This document shows positions 28,408 through 37,734 of a stretch of DNA of 64,000 nucleotides, piece after piece. The stretch covers positions 2,790,001 to 2,854,000 of the forward strand of contig NZ_LR590470.1 in the NCBI RefSeq assembly GCF_901472535.1. Direction: 5' to 3'. The stretch is from Sphingobacterium daejeonense. GTDB lineage: Bacteria > Bacteroidota > Bacteroidia > Sphingobacteriales > Sphingobacteriaceae. Each line of letters starts with the position of its first letter. Within the stretch, counting starts at the first letter, position 1. Below the pieces are notes generated by a model that was not told the DNA's origin, ran no database searches, and worked only from the letters and a program-made list of their open reading frames with translations. The position numbers and the translations under genes are program-made.

Positions 28408-29508
28408 CTAATCTTTTGTTTGTAGGACATCCTTTACAACTTCAAGGTATTTATGTCCAAATTTTAAATCTGGTTCCAAATGATTGCCTTCCGCCCATTC
28501 ATTCCACGATTTTAAGAATACGATCTGATTCTTAGGCTCATATTTCTTAACCCTACTAACAGCATTAATGAATGCTTTCTTGAATAATTCAGGTGTAGAA
28601 TTGTGCAATACAAAACCATTCACTCCACTCCTCGGACTATTGTCCCAATTTGGAATTACCGTTGGATAATATATATTTCCTTTTGAATCCTCATTAAAAT
28701 CCTGGATAGCATCTTTATATTGGTAAATTCGAGTAGGTCGCTTAAAGATCTTTTTATAAATTTTATTTAACCTACTTGTTTTAGCCCTTCTGTAAAGGTC
28801 TACGAATTTATTAGCTGATTTTAAATATGAATCTTTTGTGTGTACAGCTGGCGTCAATGCATCAAACCCATACTTTTGTGTATCCCAATCCGGATCGACA
28901 TTCGTAGCTACCAAATGCAAACCCTCCAAACCATGATCCACAGCTAACCTCCTAAATGTTGACACAAATAAATCCAAGTCAGGTATTTCCATAGGTTTAT
29001 AGACCATAAATAAAGGCTTGTTATCTACCTTAAAATATCGTGGATCCTTAAAAGCAGGCAAAACTGCATTAAAATGATCTATGTAATCTTGTTCTCCAGG
29101 ATATACCTGTTCTATCAATACTGATTTGGGATTACCATGCCAAATACCACTCCAGGTCTCATTTGCCCAAGCCAAACAAAATGGAAAATCCGGCTCATTA
29201 CTTTCCAAAACCTCCTGAAATGGCCTCTCTAATATCCTACGTCCATTGCCAAACCAGTAATGCCAGTAGCAAAATGCCGAAATACCATATGCTCGAGCTA
29301 AATCAGCCTGCGCTTTTCTAGTCTCAGGAACTCGTAAATCATAAAATCCTAAATCTGCAGGAACATGGGGTTGATAATGACCCGGAAACATAGGCTTAGC
29401 TTTGGCAACATTGGTCCATTCAGTAAACCCTGTTCCCCACCACGTATCATTTTCTGGAATAGGGTGAAATTGTGGCAGATAAAAGGCAATCGCCTTAATG
29501 TTATTCAT
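28408..29508 (-). CDS. WbsX-like (glycoside hydrolase 99-like) protein
   Basis: A 366-residue protein of the Glyco_tran_WbsX family (PF14307), related to GH99. Motifs: AIAFYLPQFHPIPENDTWWG, GFTEWTNVAKAKPMFPGHYQ, AFCYWHYWFGNGRRILERPF, CLAWANETWSG and the C-terminal FLKSWNEWAEGNHLEPD. Such proteins are common in O-antigen and capsule loci. Whether they transfer or cleave glycosyl bonds has not been settled. Intact, and separated from the flippase gene by a 301-base AT-rich gap. Confidence 0.9.
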   Translation of the reverse strand: MNNIKAIAFYLPQFHPIPENDTWWGTGFTEWTNVAKAKPMFPGHYQPHVPADLGFYDLRVPETRKAQADLARAYGISAFCYWHYWFGNGRRILERPFQEVLESNEPDFPFCLAWANETWSGIWHGNPKSVLIEQVYPGEQDYIDHFNAVLPAFKDPRYFKVDNKPLFMVYKPMEIPDLDLFVSTFRRLAVDHGLEGLHLVATNVDPDWDTQKYGFDALTPAVHTKDSYLKSANKFVDLYRRAKTSRLNKIYKKIFKRPTRIYQYKDAIQDFNEDSKGNIYYPTVIPNWDNSPRSGVNGFVLHNSTPELFKKAFINAVSRVKKYEPKNQIVFLKSWNEWAEGNHLEPDLKFGHKYLEVVKDVLQTKD

Positions 29509-29809
29509 AAATACTTTAATCAGAAAAAAATTATAATTTATTATTACAATACTAATAAACTAAATATTAATATCAAATATATTTATTCTCAGACAGTTGT
29601 GATGATTTAGTTGATATTTAAAATTTATTGTTTTTATTACAATATTACAAAAATCGAATCTTAATGCGAGAATTCAATATAAAAAACCAGGATTAAAAAA
29701 ATTGTTAGATATATATCTACAAGATATCAGGAATATTCTTATTCATTAAAGAAAGGATTCTTTAATTCAGGAAATGAAATCAAAATATAAAATATAAATT
29801 CTTTTGGAA
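29509..29809. other. AT-rich gap inside the polysaccharide locus
   Basis: This 301-base stretch between the flippase and WbsX genes holds no reading frame with recognisable content. It is almost entirely A and T, without a GC-rich hairpin. A TATATTTG on the minus strand (29581-29574) matches the -7 element TAnnTTTG, but no TTG lies at the expected distance, so I do not call a promoter. It may be an old junction between polysaccharide gene cassettes. Confidence 0.5.
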
Positions 29810-31266
29810 TTATTCTGAAGCTTTATTCCGCCTCCCCTTAATTAAATCCAAAAGAATAAAAATCTCTTTGGATTTCAACAAAAATGCTAAACCAAAATAA
29901 ATTGTTAAGTATATTATTGATGAAAAAATTAAACGATATATATCCAACATTTGAATAAATATGTATTGATCCAACATATAAACAATAACCCCAATAATAA
30001 TCGCTTTCAAAATGCTTGGCATTATATCGAGCAACTGATTAATTATTGAATAATCAATAAATTTTGACGTATAATAAGTATTAATAAACACTGTAATTAT
30101 TGAAATTAATACACTTCCCCAAACTAACCCCAACATTCCAAATTGGATACAAGAAATAATCACTAAAACTATAACTACTTTCTTAAAAACTTCTATTCTT
30201 AGGTATAAGTCGGACCGTCCTTTAGCTTGGAGAATATTTAAATTATAAGCATGGATAGGAAAAAAAATTCCCCCTATTGATAAGATTTGGAAATATTGAA
30301 CAGACGGCAACCACTTTTCAGTTAATAAAAACCTGATTAATGGCTCTGCAACAACGACCATGAGAACTGAAACTGGAGCAATTAAAAACATTACTACTAA
30401 TAAAATGGTTTTATAGTATTTCTTTAATGCAATATCATCATGAGCTAATTTAGAAAACAATGGAAAGGTAACTCTATTTAGGGCTCCAGCAATATTGTTA
30501 ATAGGTAATTGTTTTAATGAATCTGCCCGGTTGTAATACCCTAATTGTTCAGTTGAAAAGCGTTTACCAATAATAATATTGTACAGATTGTTAAAAATAG
30601 TATCAAGTAGTGCTGAAGCTGTAATTTTTACACCAAATGAAAAATGATATTTGAATCTTTCCAAATCAAAAAATAAAACTAGGCCTCCAATCACTGTACA
30701 GCCAATATTGTAGGGTATAAAAAAAATTTTGAAGTAAGGAGGAATAAACTAATGACCAAACACCATGGCCATTTAAAGCAAAATAAATCCCAACTGCACC
30801 TCCAACTAACATTGACGGTAATTGAATCTTAAAGGCAGTCTTGAAGTTCATTGACTTGAGTACCTTGCTCACTTGAACAGCTGCAAATGAGTCTATAATC
30901 AGAATTAATCCATAAACTCTGATCAGATTCGTCAATATGGAGACGTTATAAAAAATTAGCAAAAACTGGTGCAATAAGATATACAAAAAGATATAGAATT
31001 AAACTAACCCCAAGGTTAAACCAGAAAACTGTTGACAAATCACGCTCATCAACTTCCTTTGCCCTAATTAAACTACTTGTTAAACCTCCATTGATTAGGA
31101 CTGCAGAAACACTCATTAAAATTCCATATAATGCAATAGTTCCAAAGTCGGATGGCAATAATACGCGTGCTAAAACAAGGTTTATGACAAAACCTATCAA
31201 TTGTGATCCAAATTGCTCAGCAAAAACCCAGAAAACTCCTTTAGCAGCTTGTTCTTTAAGCCCCAT
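29810..31266 (-). pseudogene. Wzx/WzxC-like flippase (two frameshifts)
   Basis: A lipid-linked oligosaccharide flippase of about 485 residues in three frames. The N-terminus GLKEQAAKGVFWVFAEQFGS and NLVLARVLLPSDFGTIALYG mark the MOP/PST family. Shifts lie in T-runs near 30958 and 30675; joining gives PVFANFYNVSILTNLIRVYG and WLYSDWRPSFIFDLERFKYH, then GKRFSTEQLGYYNRADSLKQ and INNIAGALNRVTFPLFSKLA. About 12-14 membrane segments. It would move the repeat unit across the inner membrane for the Wzy-like polymerase. It is the only flippase in the locus, so real inactivation would stop polymer production. Confidence 0.87.
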
Positions 31267-31307
31267 GGTTTAAAATTTCATGTTAAATAATATAAACAAC
31301 GTCTATA

Positions 31308-32269
31308 TTACTTTCCAAATTCAGCCGTAAGCATTCTCCGAAGACCCTCTTCCATTGAATATGGTGGAACAAATCCTGAAGACATAGCCTTGGTAGAATC
31401 ATATTTTGTAACAGCACAAAAACTTCTTTACACGAACTGAACTTATCGTTAATTTCTTCCTACTGATCATTGCCAATACATCAAATCCATAGCCTCCCAA
31501 CATCCCTAACCAATATGGAATATGTGTGGTTGGTATTTTCTTGCCCAAAATCTCACCTGTATGATAAACCAAATCATTCGTTGTAAAATCAGGCTTGTCA
31601 ACATAATTATAAACATTATAGCCTTCACGCTTATGCTGAATCAAAAATTCAATAAATGCAACAACGTTCCCTATATAGGACATAGATTTTTGGTTCTTCC
31701 CATCGCCAATCATCATAAACTTACCCGAAGCTATTTGATTTAACAGATTGAATACGTTACCTCTGTTCCCTTCCCCCAAATATAACCGTTGGTCTGATAA
31801 CATTGATGTTCCAATCAGAATGTGTTTTATTCCACTCTTGCAAAACTTGTTCCGCCTCCCATTTACTTTTGCCATAATGATTGAATGCATCAGCAGGAAA
31901 AGATTCATCAGGATTGTCTTTATCTAAACCATAAACCGCAACTGAGCTTGTGAAAACCAAACGAGAAACCCCATTTGCCTCCATCGCCTCAAGAGTATTT
32001 CGCATACCTTGAACATTCACATCATAGTAGAGTGAAGTTGGAGAAACATCATCCCGGTGCTCGGCAGCTAATAATACAACTACATCTTGACCTTTCAATA
32101 ATTCGGTCAATTTAGATTTATCTAAAACATTTGCAATTTTGGTGAGTTGAGGATAAGTAGAACTTTGTTGTCTGTCAATATTGACAAGGTTTAGTGAAGG
32201 TGTATCCAAAAGGTTGCTGATGAGTTTTGTTCCAACAAAACCTGAACCTCCTACAATGGCTATATTCAT
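31308..32269 (-). pseudogene. NAD-dependent epimerase/dehydratase (SDR), two frameshifts
   Basis: An extended SDR protein of about 320 residues. The N-terminus has NIAIVGGSGFVGTKLISNLL (NAD-binding GGxGxxG) and LVFTSSVAVYGLDKD, with the catalytic pair HYGKSK near residue 130 and VIRPTVIFG. Shifts are near 31770 (joining FGGREQR to GNRGNVFNLLNQI) and near 31405. Mended, it ends SSGFVPPYSMEEGLRRML and stops at 31308. Its start abuts the WecA-like gene with no spacer. Proteins of this type next to WecA often reduce the 4-keto group of a UDP-sugar to give the first sugar of the repeat unit; that role is inferred. Confidence 0.85.
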
Positions 32270-33466
32270 TTATGATTTGATAGTTATATTTTTTACCCCA
32301 AATTTTACTTCAGTCTCTTTTACATTTTCAACCTTGACTGGTTCTGTTAACATCTCCTGAACCTCTAAAGCAGATTTCTTCTTGTTAACGAAATAATTAA
32401 AGGTCAATGTAAATGCAAACCAAAGTATGAAATCCAATAATACAACAACATTATTGCTGATAAATTGAACCATGATAATATTAAAAGCACAGAAAAATAA
32501 AGATAAACCGATGATACTCATCATAGCACTTTTATGTGATAATCCTGCTCTCAATAATTTATGATGTAAATGGCTTCGGTCAGCTTTAAACAATGGTAAT
32601 TTCTTGTACCATCTAATGAAAATCACACGAGCCACATCAAAAACCGGAACAATTAAAGTAGAGAAAGCAACTACAATAGCACCTTCCGAAAATGGCTTAA
32701 TACTCTTGTTATTCATCGCAAAACTAATAGCCAAAAACGCCATGGTATAGCCTAGAGTCATGCTACCAGTATCTCCCATAAAAATTCTTCGGCGTCTTTT
32801 GGATGCACCAAATACATTATAATAGAAAAATGATATCAGAATGCCCGTGGTGACAAATGCTAACAAGGCATGGATCCAGGCTTGATAGTAGGCAAATAAA
32901 GTTCCTAAAACCAAACACCCAACACCAACAAGACCCGAACATAAACCATCCAGACCATCGATAAGATTGATAGCATTTATAATTAATACAACCGCGAAAA
33001 TGGTTAAAGGAATACCTATCCAAATCGGCAAATAAGTGATAAACAGCAAGCCATAAAGATCATTAATCCATAGTCCTGCCAACGGAAATAAACATGCCAC
33101 CAATATCTGGGCAACAAATTTCCACTTATAACTTACACCAATCAAATCATCAGCAATCCCAATGATATACAATATCACTAACCCACATATCAACATAATA
33201 AACATCGGGAAAACTTCCCATGTCACGATACCTAAATTGATGAAATTGATTTTATATACTAGGACGACAGTAATTGCCAAGAGACAACATTGAATAGGAA
33301 CAAAAGCAACACCACCTAATCGGGGAATAATACTCTGATGAACTTTACGGGCATCTACCGGGTCAAATAACCTCTTCCTATAAGTAATAAGCATAATATA
33401 TGGGATAATTATTTTCCCAAGTAAAATAGCTATTAAGAAAGGAACAAGTAGAATTAAAAACTCCAT
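32270..33466 (-). CDS. Undecaprenyl-phosphate phosphosugar transferase (WecA/MraY family)
   Basis: A 398-residue membrane enzyme that moves a phospho-amino-sugar from UDP onto undecaprenyl phosphate, the first step of repeat-unit assembly. About eleven membrane segments. Family motifs: RKVHQSIIPRLGGVAF, GIADDLIGVSYKWKF (metal-binding Asp pair), INAINLIDGLDGLCSGL, FMGDTGSMTLGY and the C-terminal cytoplasmic ADRSHLHHKLLRAGLS with the HIHH-like motif. It is one of the first genes of the minus-strand polysaccharide locus, abutting the epimerase gene. Confidence 0.93.
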   Translation of the reverse strand: MEFLILLVPFLIAILLGKIIIPYIMLITYRKRLFDPVDARKVHQSIIPRLGGVAFVPIQCCLLAITVVLVYKINFINLGIVTWEVFPMFIMLICGLVILYIIGIADDLIGVSYKWKFVAQILVACLFPLAGLWINDLYGLLFITYLPIWIGIPLTIFAVVLIINAINLIDGLDGLCSGLVGVGCLVLGTLFAYYQAWIHALLAFVTTGILISFFYYNVFGASKRRRRIFMGDTGSMTLGYTMAFLAISFAMNNKSIKPFSEGAIVVAFSTLIVPVFDVARVIFIRWYKKLPLFKADRSHLHHKLLRAGLSHKSAMMSIIGLSLFFCAFNIIMVQFISNNVVVLLDFILWFAFTLTFNYFVNKKKSALEVQEMLTEPVKVENVKETEVKFGVKNITIKS

Positions 33467-33782
33467 CGAATATTTATTTTTTAAGATTTGTGTGGAATGA
33501 AACGATTGCCACGACTAATAACAATTTAACTATACTGTTGTTTCATATACTTTCGAATAGAACAAATTTATAACATTATTAAAGGTCTGACGATAGTTTA
33601 TATCTCTAAACACCTTATATTTATTAATTTGTAGCCCAAACCTTACACCTCTTTTTAAGAGCTTAAACATGTATTTTATTCGCTATTTTAATCTATCGCA
33701 AATGCCAAGAGATGGCTCTATAATAAATTGGTTCAATTAATATTTTACACTATAAATATAGTAATTTCTAATAAATAAAACA
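33467..33782. other. Intergenic leader upstream of the WecA-like gene
   Basis: This 316-base stretch holds no gene I can support. It must contain the start signals of the polysaccharide locus if the HAD gene is a separate unit. TAAATTTG on the minus strand (33570-33563) fits the -7 element, about 97 bases before the WecA ATG, but no TTG partner lies 18-21 bases further upstream. No strong hairpin or conserved leader was seen. Confidence 0.4.
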
Positions 33783-34208
33783 CTATTTGAAAAGTTTGCC
33801 CCAAAAGCCCTCATTCTTTTCTTTTAATTCTAGGTCCATCTCTGATGAAGATTTAAAAGATAAATTATGCGATCGGTTGTTATGAATAGCTTGGTAGATT
33901 TCCCCCCAATCAGGCAATCCCCCAAAATTTCGATCATCAATAAATAAATCTGCACTGATTTTCCTTGACGAATTTTGCCTTTCTTCTTCCGGAAAATTTG
34001 AATTATGAGCGTAGAAATGGACCCCAGCTTTTTCACAATAATCAATAGCTTCTTGTAACAATTCGCCCTCCCTAACAGTCCACAAAATCAAACGGTGACC
34101 TTCGTTAATAAGCTGCTTCAGAGCATCAATAGCGAAAGGAACGGGCCTTCCTATTTTGGGATATTTATGCTCAACGATTGTGCCATCAAAATCTACAGCT
34201 ATTACCAT
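33783..34208 (-). CDS. Small HAD-superfamily hydrolase (BT0820-like)
   Basis: A 141-residue phosphatase-fold protein. The catalytic motif I is VIAVDFDGTIVEHKYP at the very N-terminus, followed by IGRPVPFAIDALKQLI, LILWTVREGELLQEAI (motif II Thr) and ADLFIDDRNFGGLP (motif IV DD). It lacks a cap domain. Close relatives are common in Bacteroidota near polysaccharide loci; the substrate is unknown. A charged tail (LKEKNEGFWGKLFK) follows the domain. Confidence 0.87.
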   Translation of the reverse strand: MVIAVDFDGTIVEHKYPKIGRPVPFAIDALKQLINEGHRLILWTVREGELLQEAIDYCEKAGVHFYAHNSNFPEEERQNSSRKISADLFIDDRNFGGLPDWGEIYQAIHNNRSHNLSFKSSSEMDLELKEKNEGFWGKLFK

Positions 34209-34526
34209 ATTTTCTTTTTCACCTCTTCTTACAAAATCTAGTCCATTATTCTTGCCGAATACTAATTTTTAATTAAAAGAACAGCAAATAACCAAAATGT
34301 TAATTAACCATTTATAATAGTACCTTATTTTAAAAATCTATTAAGAAAAACTGAGTTAATTATCATAACAATTATCAAAAAGTTACAATCCAAAACCGTA
34401 ATCAATGAAAAATTAATCAACAATTTAATTGAAATAAAAATGCTTATGAATACCGTAAACAAAGGTTTTTTATCGTTTTTCAATAATATTGACAATTGTT
34501 TTCTGGCAGATTAGTTCGGCAAACCC
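34209..34526. other. Divergent intergenic region, AT-rich
   Basis: About 390 bases separate the minus-strand HAD gene from the plus-strand DUF3078 gene. Apart from the promoter listed separately at 34527-34556, I see no gene and no GC-rich hairpin here. The start signals of the HAD gene should lie in the left part but none is convincing. Confidence 0.4.
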
Positions 34527-34556
34527 TTGATTTGATATTCAGATTTAATATTTTAG
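34527..34556 (+). promoter_or_regulatory. Probable promoter of the DUF3078 gene
   Basis: TTG at 34527-34529, exactly 19 bases, then TATTTTAG at 34549-34556. This fits the Bacteroidota promoter TTG-N19-TAnnTTTG with one mismatch and lies 43 bases before the ATG at 34600. Confidence 0.55.
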
Positions 34557-34599
34557 CCCCGCTAATTTCACAACTATTCAAATATTAAACATTAAAAAA

Positions 34600-35499
34600 A
34601 TGAAAGTATTAAAAATTGCTATTCTATCTGCCGTATCTCTTTTCTCTATGAATCTTTCGGCTCAGGAAACTGTCGACCAAGAAGCCTTAGCTGCCGACAC
34701 CACCAAAATCTGGACCATCAAAGGTGAAAACACATTTCTTATTAATCAAAGCTCATTTTCAAATTGGGCTGCAGGTGGGGTAAACTCCATGGCCGGCAAC
34801 CTGATGTTTAACTATGATTTCAATTATAAAAAAGATAAATGGAGTTGGGACAACAAAGTTTTAGCAGCGTATGGTCAAACATTTCAAAAGGAAACTGATT
34901 GGAGAAAGAACGATGATAGATTTGCTATCAATAGTCTATTGGGATATCAAGCTGCTGAAAAATGGCTCTATACTTTCTTCATGAATTTCAATACACAGTT
35001 CGCAAATGGTTATGACTATGATGGAACAGAAAGAGGAGATAAAATATCAGCACCTTTTGCACCTGCTTATTTAAGCTTTGGACCAGGTATCGCTTACAAA
35101 GAGTCTGACAACTTCAAAATCAACTTCTCCCCTGCTTCTGCAAGGTTTATTATGGTCGGAGCAGAAAGCTTAAGAGAAAATTTCGACGTAGATCCAGATA
35201 AATTTTCAAGAAATGAATTTGGTGCTGCTTTAGATGTATATTACAAAGTCGGATTGATGGAGAACATCAATTTTGAAAACATCTTAAAACTGTATTCAAA
35301 TTACCTTCAGGACCCACAAAACGTTGATGTGGATTATCTTGCTAACCTGAATTTGCAGGTAAACAAATTTATCACCGTAAATGCCGCTGTTCAATTATTA
35401 TATGATGATAATGTTACTTTAATAAAAAGTGACGGCCGTGAAGGACCCGGTTTACAAGTAAGACAAATCCTGGGTGCTGGCGTAACTTATAAATTCTAA
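34600..35499 (+). CDS. DUF3078 domain-containing outer-membrane protein
   Basis: A 299-residue exported protein with a signal peptide (LKIAILSAVSLFSMNLSAQ). The DUF3078 hallmark follows: NTFLINQSSFSNWAAGGVNS, then FNYDFNYKKDKWSWDNKVLA. The rest alternates aromatic and polar residues in strands, ending in GVTYKF, as in small beta-barrels. The family is confined largely to Bacteroidota, and its function is unknown. It is a single-gene unit between its own promoter and a strong terminator. Confidence 0.9.
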   Translation: MKVLKIAILSAVSLFSMNLSAQETVDQEALAADTTKIWTIKGENTFLINQSSFSNWAAGGVNSMAGNLMFNYDFNYKKDKWSWDNKVLAAYGQTFQKETDWRKNDDRFAINSLLGYQAAEKWLYTFFMNFNTQFANGYDYDGTERGDKISAPFAPAYLSFGPGIAYKESDNFKINFSPASARFIMVGAESLRENFDVDPDKFSRNEFGAALDVYYKVGLMENINFENILKLYSNYLQDPQNVDVDYLANLNLQVNKFITVNAAVQLLYDDNVTLIKSDGREGPGLQVRQILGAGVTYKF

Positions 35500-35520
35500 A
35501 ATAATATTCAACATATTGTT

Positions 35521-35547
35521 AAAGCGGCTTCTGGCCGCTTTTTTTAT
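35521..35547 (+). terminator. Rho-independent terminator after the DUF3078 gene
   Basis: AAAGCGGC, a short loop TTCT and GGCCGCTTT form a 7 bp GC-rich stem followed directly by a run of seven or more T. It lies 22 bases past the stop codon. Confidence 0.88.
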
Positions 35548-35612
35548 TTCCGGAAACCAAAGTGCTGTCAATCTGTTAATTAATTAGTACTTAAATATTA
35601 ATCCCTTAACAT

Positions 35613-37349
35613 ATGGCTAAAATAGTAGCGGAGCAATTAGTAGAGATGTTGGTAGAAGCTGGCGTAAAAAGAATTTATGCAGTTACCGGTGATAGTTTAA
35701 ATTATTTCAATGAAGCAATACGTAAAGACGGCAGAATACAATGGGTTCATGTAAGGCATGAAGAGGCCGGTGCTTATGCAGCTGCCGCGGAAGCAGAACT
35801 CGATGGAATTGCATGCTGTGCTGGTAGCTGTGGACCTGGGCACGTACATTTAATCAATGGCGTCTATGAAGCGCATAGAGCGCATGTACCTATGATCGTA
35901 ATTGCCTCAACTATTCCAACCTATCAAATGGGAATGGGTTATTTTCAGGAAACAAATACATATAAACTCTTTGATGACTGTAGTGGATATAACCAACTGG
36001 TTACCACCCCTGAACAAGCACCAAGGATATTCCAATCTGCCATTCAGCATGCTATATCGCAAAAAGGTGTCGCAGTAATTGGACTTCCTGGCGATGTTTC
36101 AGAAATGAAAGCAAAAGAAACGCATACTTCAACTCAGATATTTCGATGCAATCCCCTGATCAGACCGTCGGATCATGAACTTCAAAATATAGCAGACCTC
36201 ATAAATAAAGCCAAGAAAATCACAATTTATGCAGGTATCGGAGCAGCAGGAGCCCGTGAAGAATTGAAATTACTAGCTCATAAACTTAAGGCACCTGTTG
36301 GTTACAGCTTCAGAGGAAAGATGAATGCCCAATTGGAAGCTCCTTATGATGTTGGAATGACTGGCCTTCTAGGACTACCATCCTGCTACCAAGCGATGAA
36401 GGAAGCTGAGGTACTAATTTTATTAGGTACAGATATGCCTTATGACGAGTTTATGCCTATGGATAATAAAATCATCCAAATCGACACTGCCGAAGAAAGG
36501 TTGGGACGCAGGTGTAAACTGGATATTGGAGCAGTTGGTGACATCAAGGAAACAATAAAAGCATTGCTTCCCCTCTTAAATGGCTGTGTAGACAATGCTT
36601 TTGTAGATTCATTCGGTAAATTCTATAAAAAAGTAGAAGAAAGCCTGAATGAATACGTAGATGATACGGGTGAAAAGGATGCCATTCAACCAGAATTTGT
36701 AGCTGATGTTTTAAATCAGCACGCTAGCCCTAATGCAATATTTACAGTTGACACTGGCATGTGCTGCGTTTGGGGAGCTAGATATATTCAACAAACCGGC
36801 GACCGCAAATTATTGGGATCCTTCAATCACGGTAGTATGGCAAATGCAATGCCTATGGCCATTGGTGCCGCTCTTGCTCATCCTGAAAGACAAGTAATTG
36901 CAATGTGTGGAGATGGAGGCTTATCCATGATGACGGGAGACCTGGCAACAATCAGACAATATAATTTACCGGTTAAACTTATCGTCTTTAATAATAGAAC
37001 CCTGGGAATGGTAAAACTGGAAATGCAAGTAGCTGGTTTAGTCGACAATCAAACAGATATGTTAAACCCTGACTTCTCTCGATTATCCGAAGCATATGGT
37101 ATTCCTGCACTTAATATTCACAACCCTAATGAGGTTGCTGGCGCAATATCCGAAGCACTGCGAGTGGATGGACCTTTCCTATTGAATATCTTCACTAATC
37201 CAAGCGCCCTGGCCATGCCTGCGCACATTACCCCTAGTCAAGTGATGGGAATGACCGAAAGTATGGGTAAACTCCTGCTCGGTGGAAGAATGGACGAAGT
37301 ATTTGACACCATAAAATCAAATTATAAACACCTTAAAGGAATGTTTTAG
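35613..37349 (+). CDS. poxB: Pyruvate dehydrogenase (quinone)/pyruvate oxidase, ThDP-dependent
   Basis: A 578-residue thiamine-diphosphate enzyme that converts pyruvate to acetate and CO2 and passes electrons to the quinone pool. N-terminal Pyr domain: VEAGVKRIYAVTGDSLNYFN and WVHVRHEEAGAYAAAAEAEL with the ThDP-activating Glu. Central domain: AKKITIYAGIGAAGAREEL. C-terminal PP domain: NHGSMANAMPMAIGAALAHP and the ThDP motif MCGDGGLSMMTGDLATIRQY at about residues 431-450, ending with the NN of IVFNN. Length and order match PoxB. It is a peripheral membrane flavoprotein in E. coli. A hairpin of the GNRA-loop family lies 12 bases past its stop. Confidence 0.9.
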   Translation: MAKIVAEQLVEMLVEAGVKRIYAVTGDSLNYFNEAIRKDGRIQWVHVRHEEAGAYAAAAEAELDGIACCAGSCGPGHVHLINGVYEAHRAHVPMIVIASTIPTYQMGMGYFQETNTYKLFDDCSGYNQLVTTPEQAPRIFQSAIQHAISQKGVAVIGLPGDVSEMKAKETHTSTQIFRCNPLIRPSDHELQNIADLINKAKKITIYAGIGAAGAREELKLLAHKLKAPVGYSFRGKMNAQLEAPYDVGMTGLLGLPSCYQAMKEAEVLILLGTDMPYDEFMPMDNKIIQIDTAEERLGRRCKLDIGAVGDIKETIKALLPLLNGCVDNAFVDSFGKFYKKVEESLNEYVDDTGEKDAIQPEFVADVLNQHASPNAIFTVDTGMCCVWGARYIQQTGDRKLLGSFNHGSMANAMPMAIGAALAHPERQVIAMCGDGGLSMMTGDLATIRQYNLPVKLIVFNNRTLGMVKLEMQVAGLVDNQTDMLNPDFSRLSEAYGIPALNIHNPNEVAGAISEALRVDGPFLLNIFTNPSALAMPAHITPSQVMGMTESMGKLLLGGRMDEVFDTIKSNYKHLKGMF

Positions 37350-37360
37350 TATTTGCCGTG

Positions 37361-37384
37361 CTGGTAGGTGGAGACACCTACCAG
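37361..37384. repeat. GNRA-loop hairpin, copy 1
   Basis: CTGGTAGGTG, loop GAGA, CACCTACCAG: a perfect 10 bp stem with a 4-base loop, 12 bases after the poxB stop. It belongs to a dispersed family also found at 55086, 61876, 62287 and 62477 with different stems but loops GAGA, GGGA or GGAA. Confidence 0.85.
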
Positions 37385-37451
37385 GGCAATTACGCGTGAC
37401 TGGTGTCCTCATCTGCTATTCACCACAATGCCTGTTGGCCCACCTGCCATA

Positions 37452-37690
37452 CACCGCCGTGGCTGGTGTCCTCACCTGCCACAAAACATCATTTAGCGTT
37501 TGCTGAAGTATCACCGCCGTGGCTGGTGTCCTCACCTGCCACCAACCATCATTGAGCGTTTGCTAAAGTATCACAGCCGTGGCTGGTGTCTCCACCTGCC
37601 ACCAACCATAATTTAGCCTTTTGCTAAAGTATTATCGCCGTGGCTGGTGTCTCCACTTGCCACCAACCATCGTTTAGCGTTTGCTGAAGT
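37452..37690. repeat. Four tandem copies of a 60-61 bp repeat
   Basis: Units begin near 37452, 37512, 37572 and 37633 and each reads CGCCGTGGCTGGTGTC, then CTCACCTGCCACCAACCAT, then a TTTAGCGTTTGCTGAAGTAT-like part, with a few substitutions per copy. Each unit holds an imperfect hairpin (GGCTGGTG with CACCTGCC) related to the dispersed hairpin family. No gene lies in the 385 bases between poxB and the AarF-like gene. Confidence 0.85.
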
Positions 37691-37730
37691 CTAATGTCTT
37701 GTGTCTTATGTCTACTGTCTACTGTCTCCC
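37689..37730. repeat. Heptamer array GTCTNNN, six copies
   Basis: GTCT recurs at 37689, 37696, 37703, 37710, 37717 and 37724, an exact 7 bp period (GTCTAAT, GTCTTGT, GTCTTAT, GTCTACT twice, GTCTCCC). It ends 4 bases before the stop codon of the minus-strand AarF-like gene. Confidence 0.85.
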
Positions 37731-37734
37731 CTCC

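Noticed and set aside
37452..37690. Possible CRISPR array
   Set aside because: The whole 60-61 bp unit repeats; there are no unique spacers between short repeats, and no cas genes are in the window.
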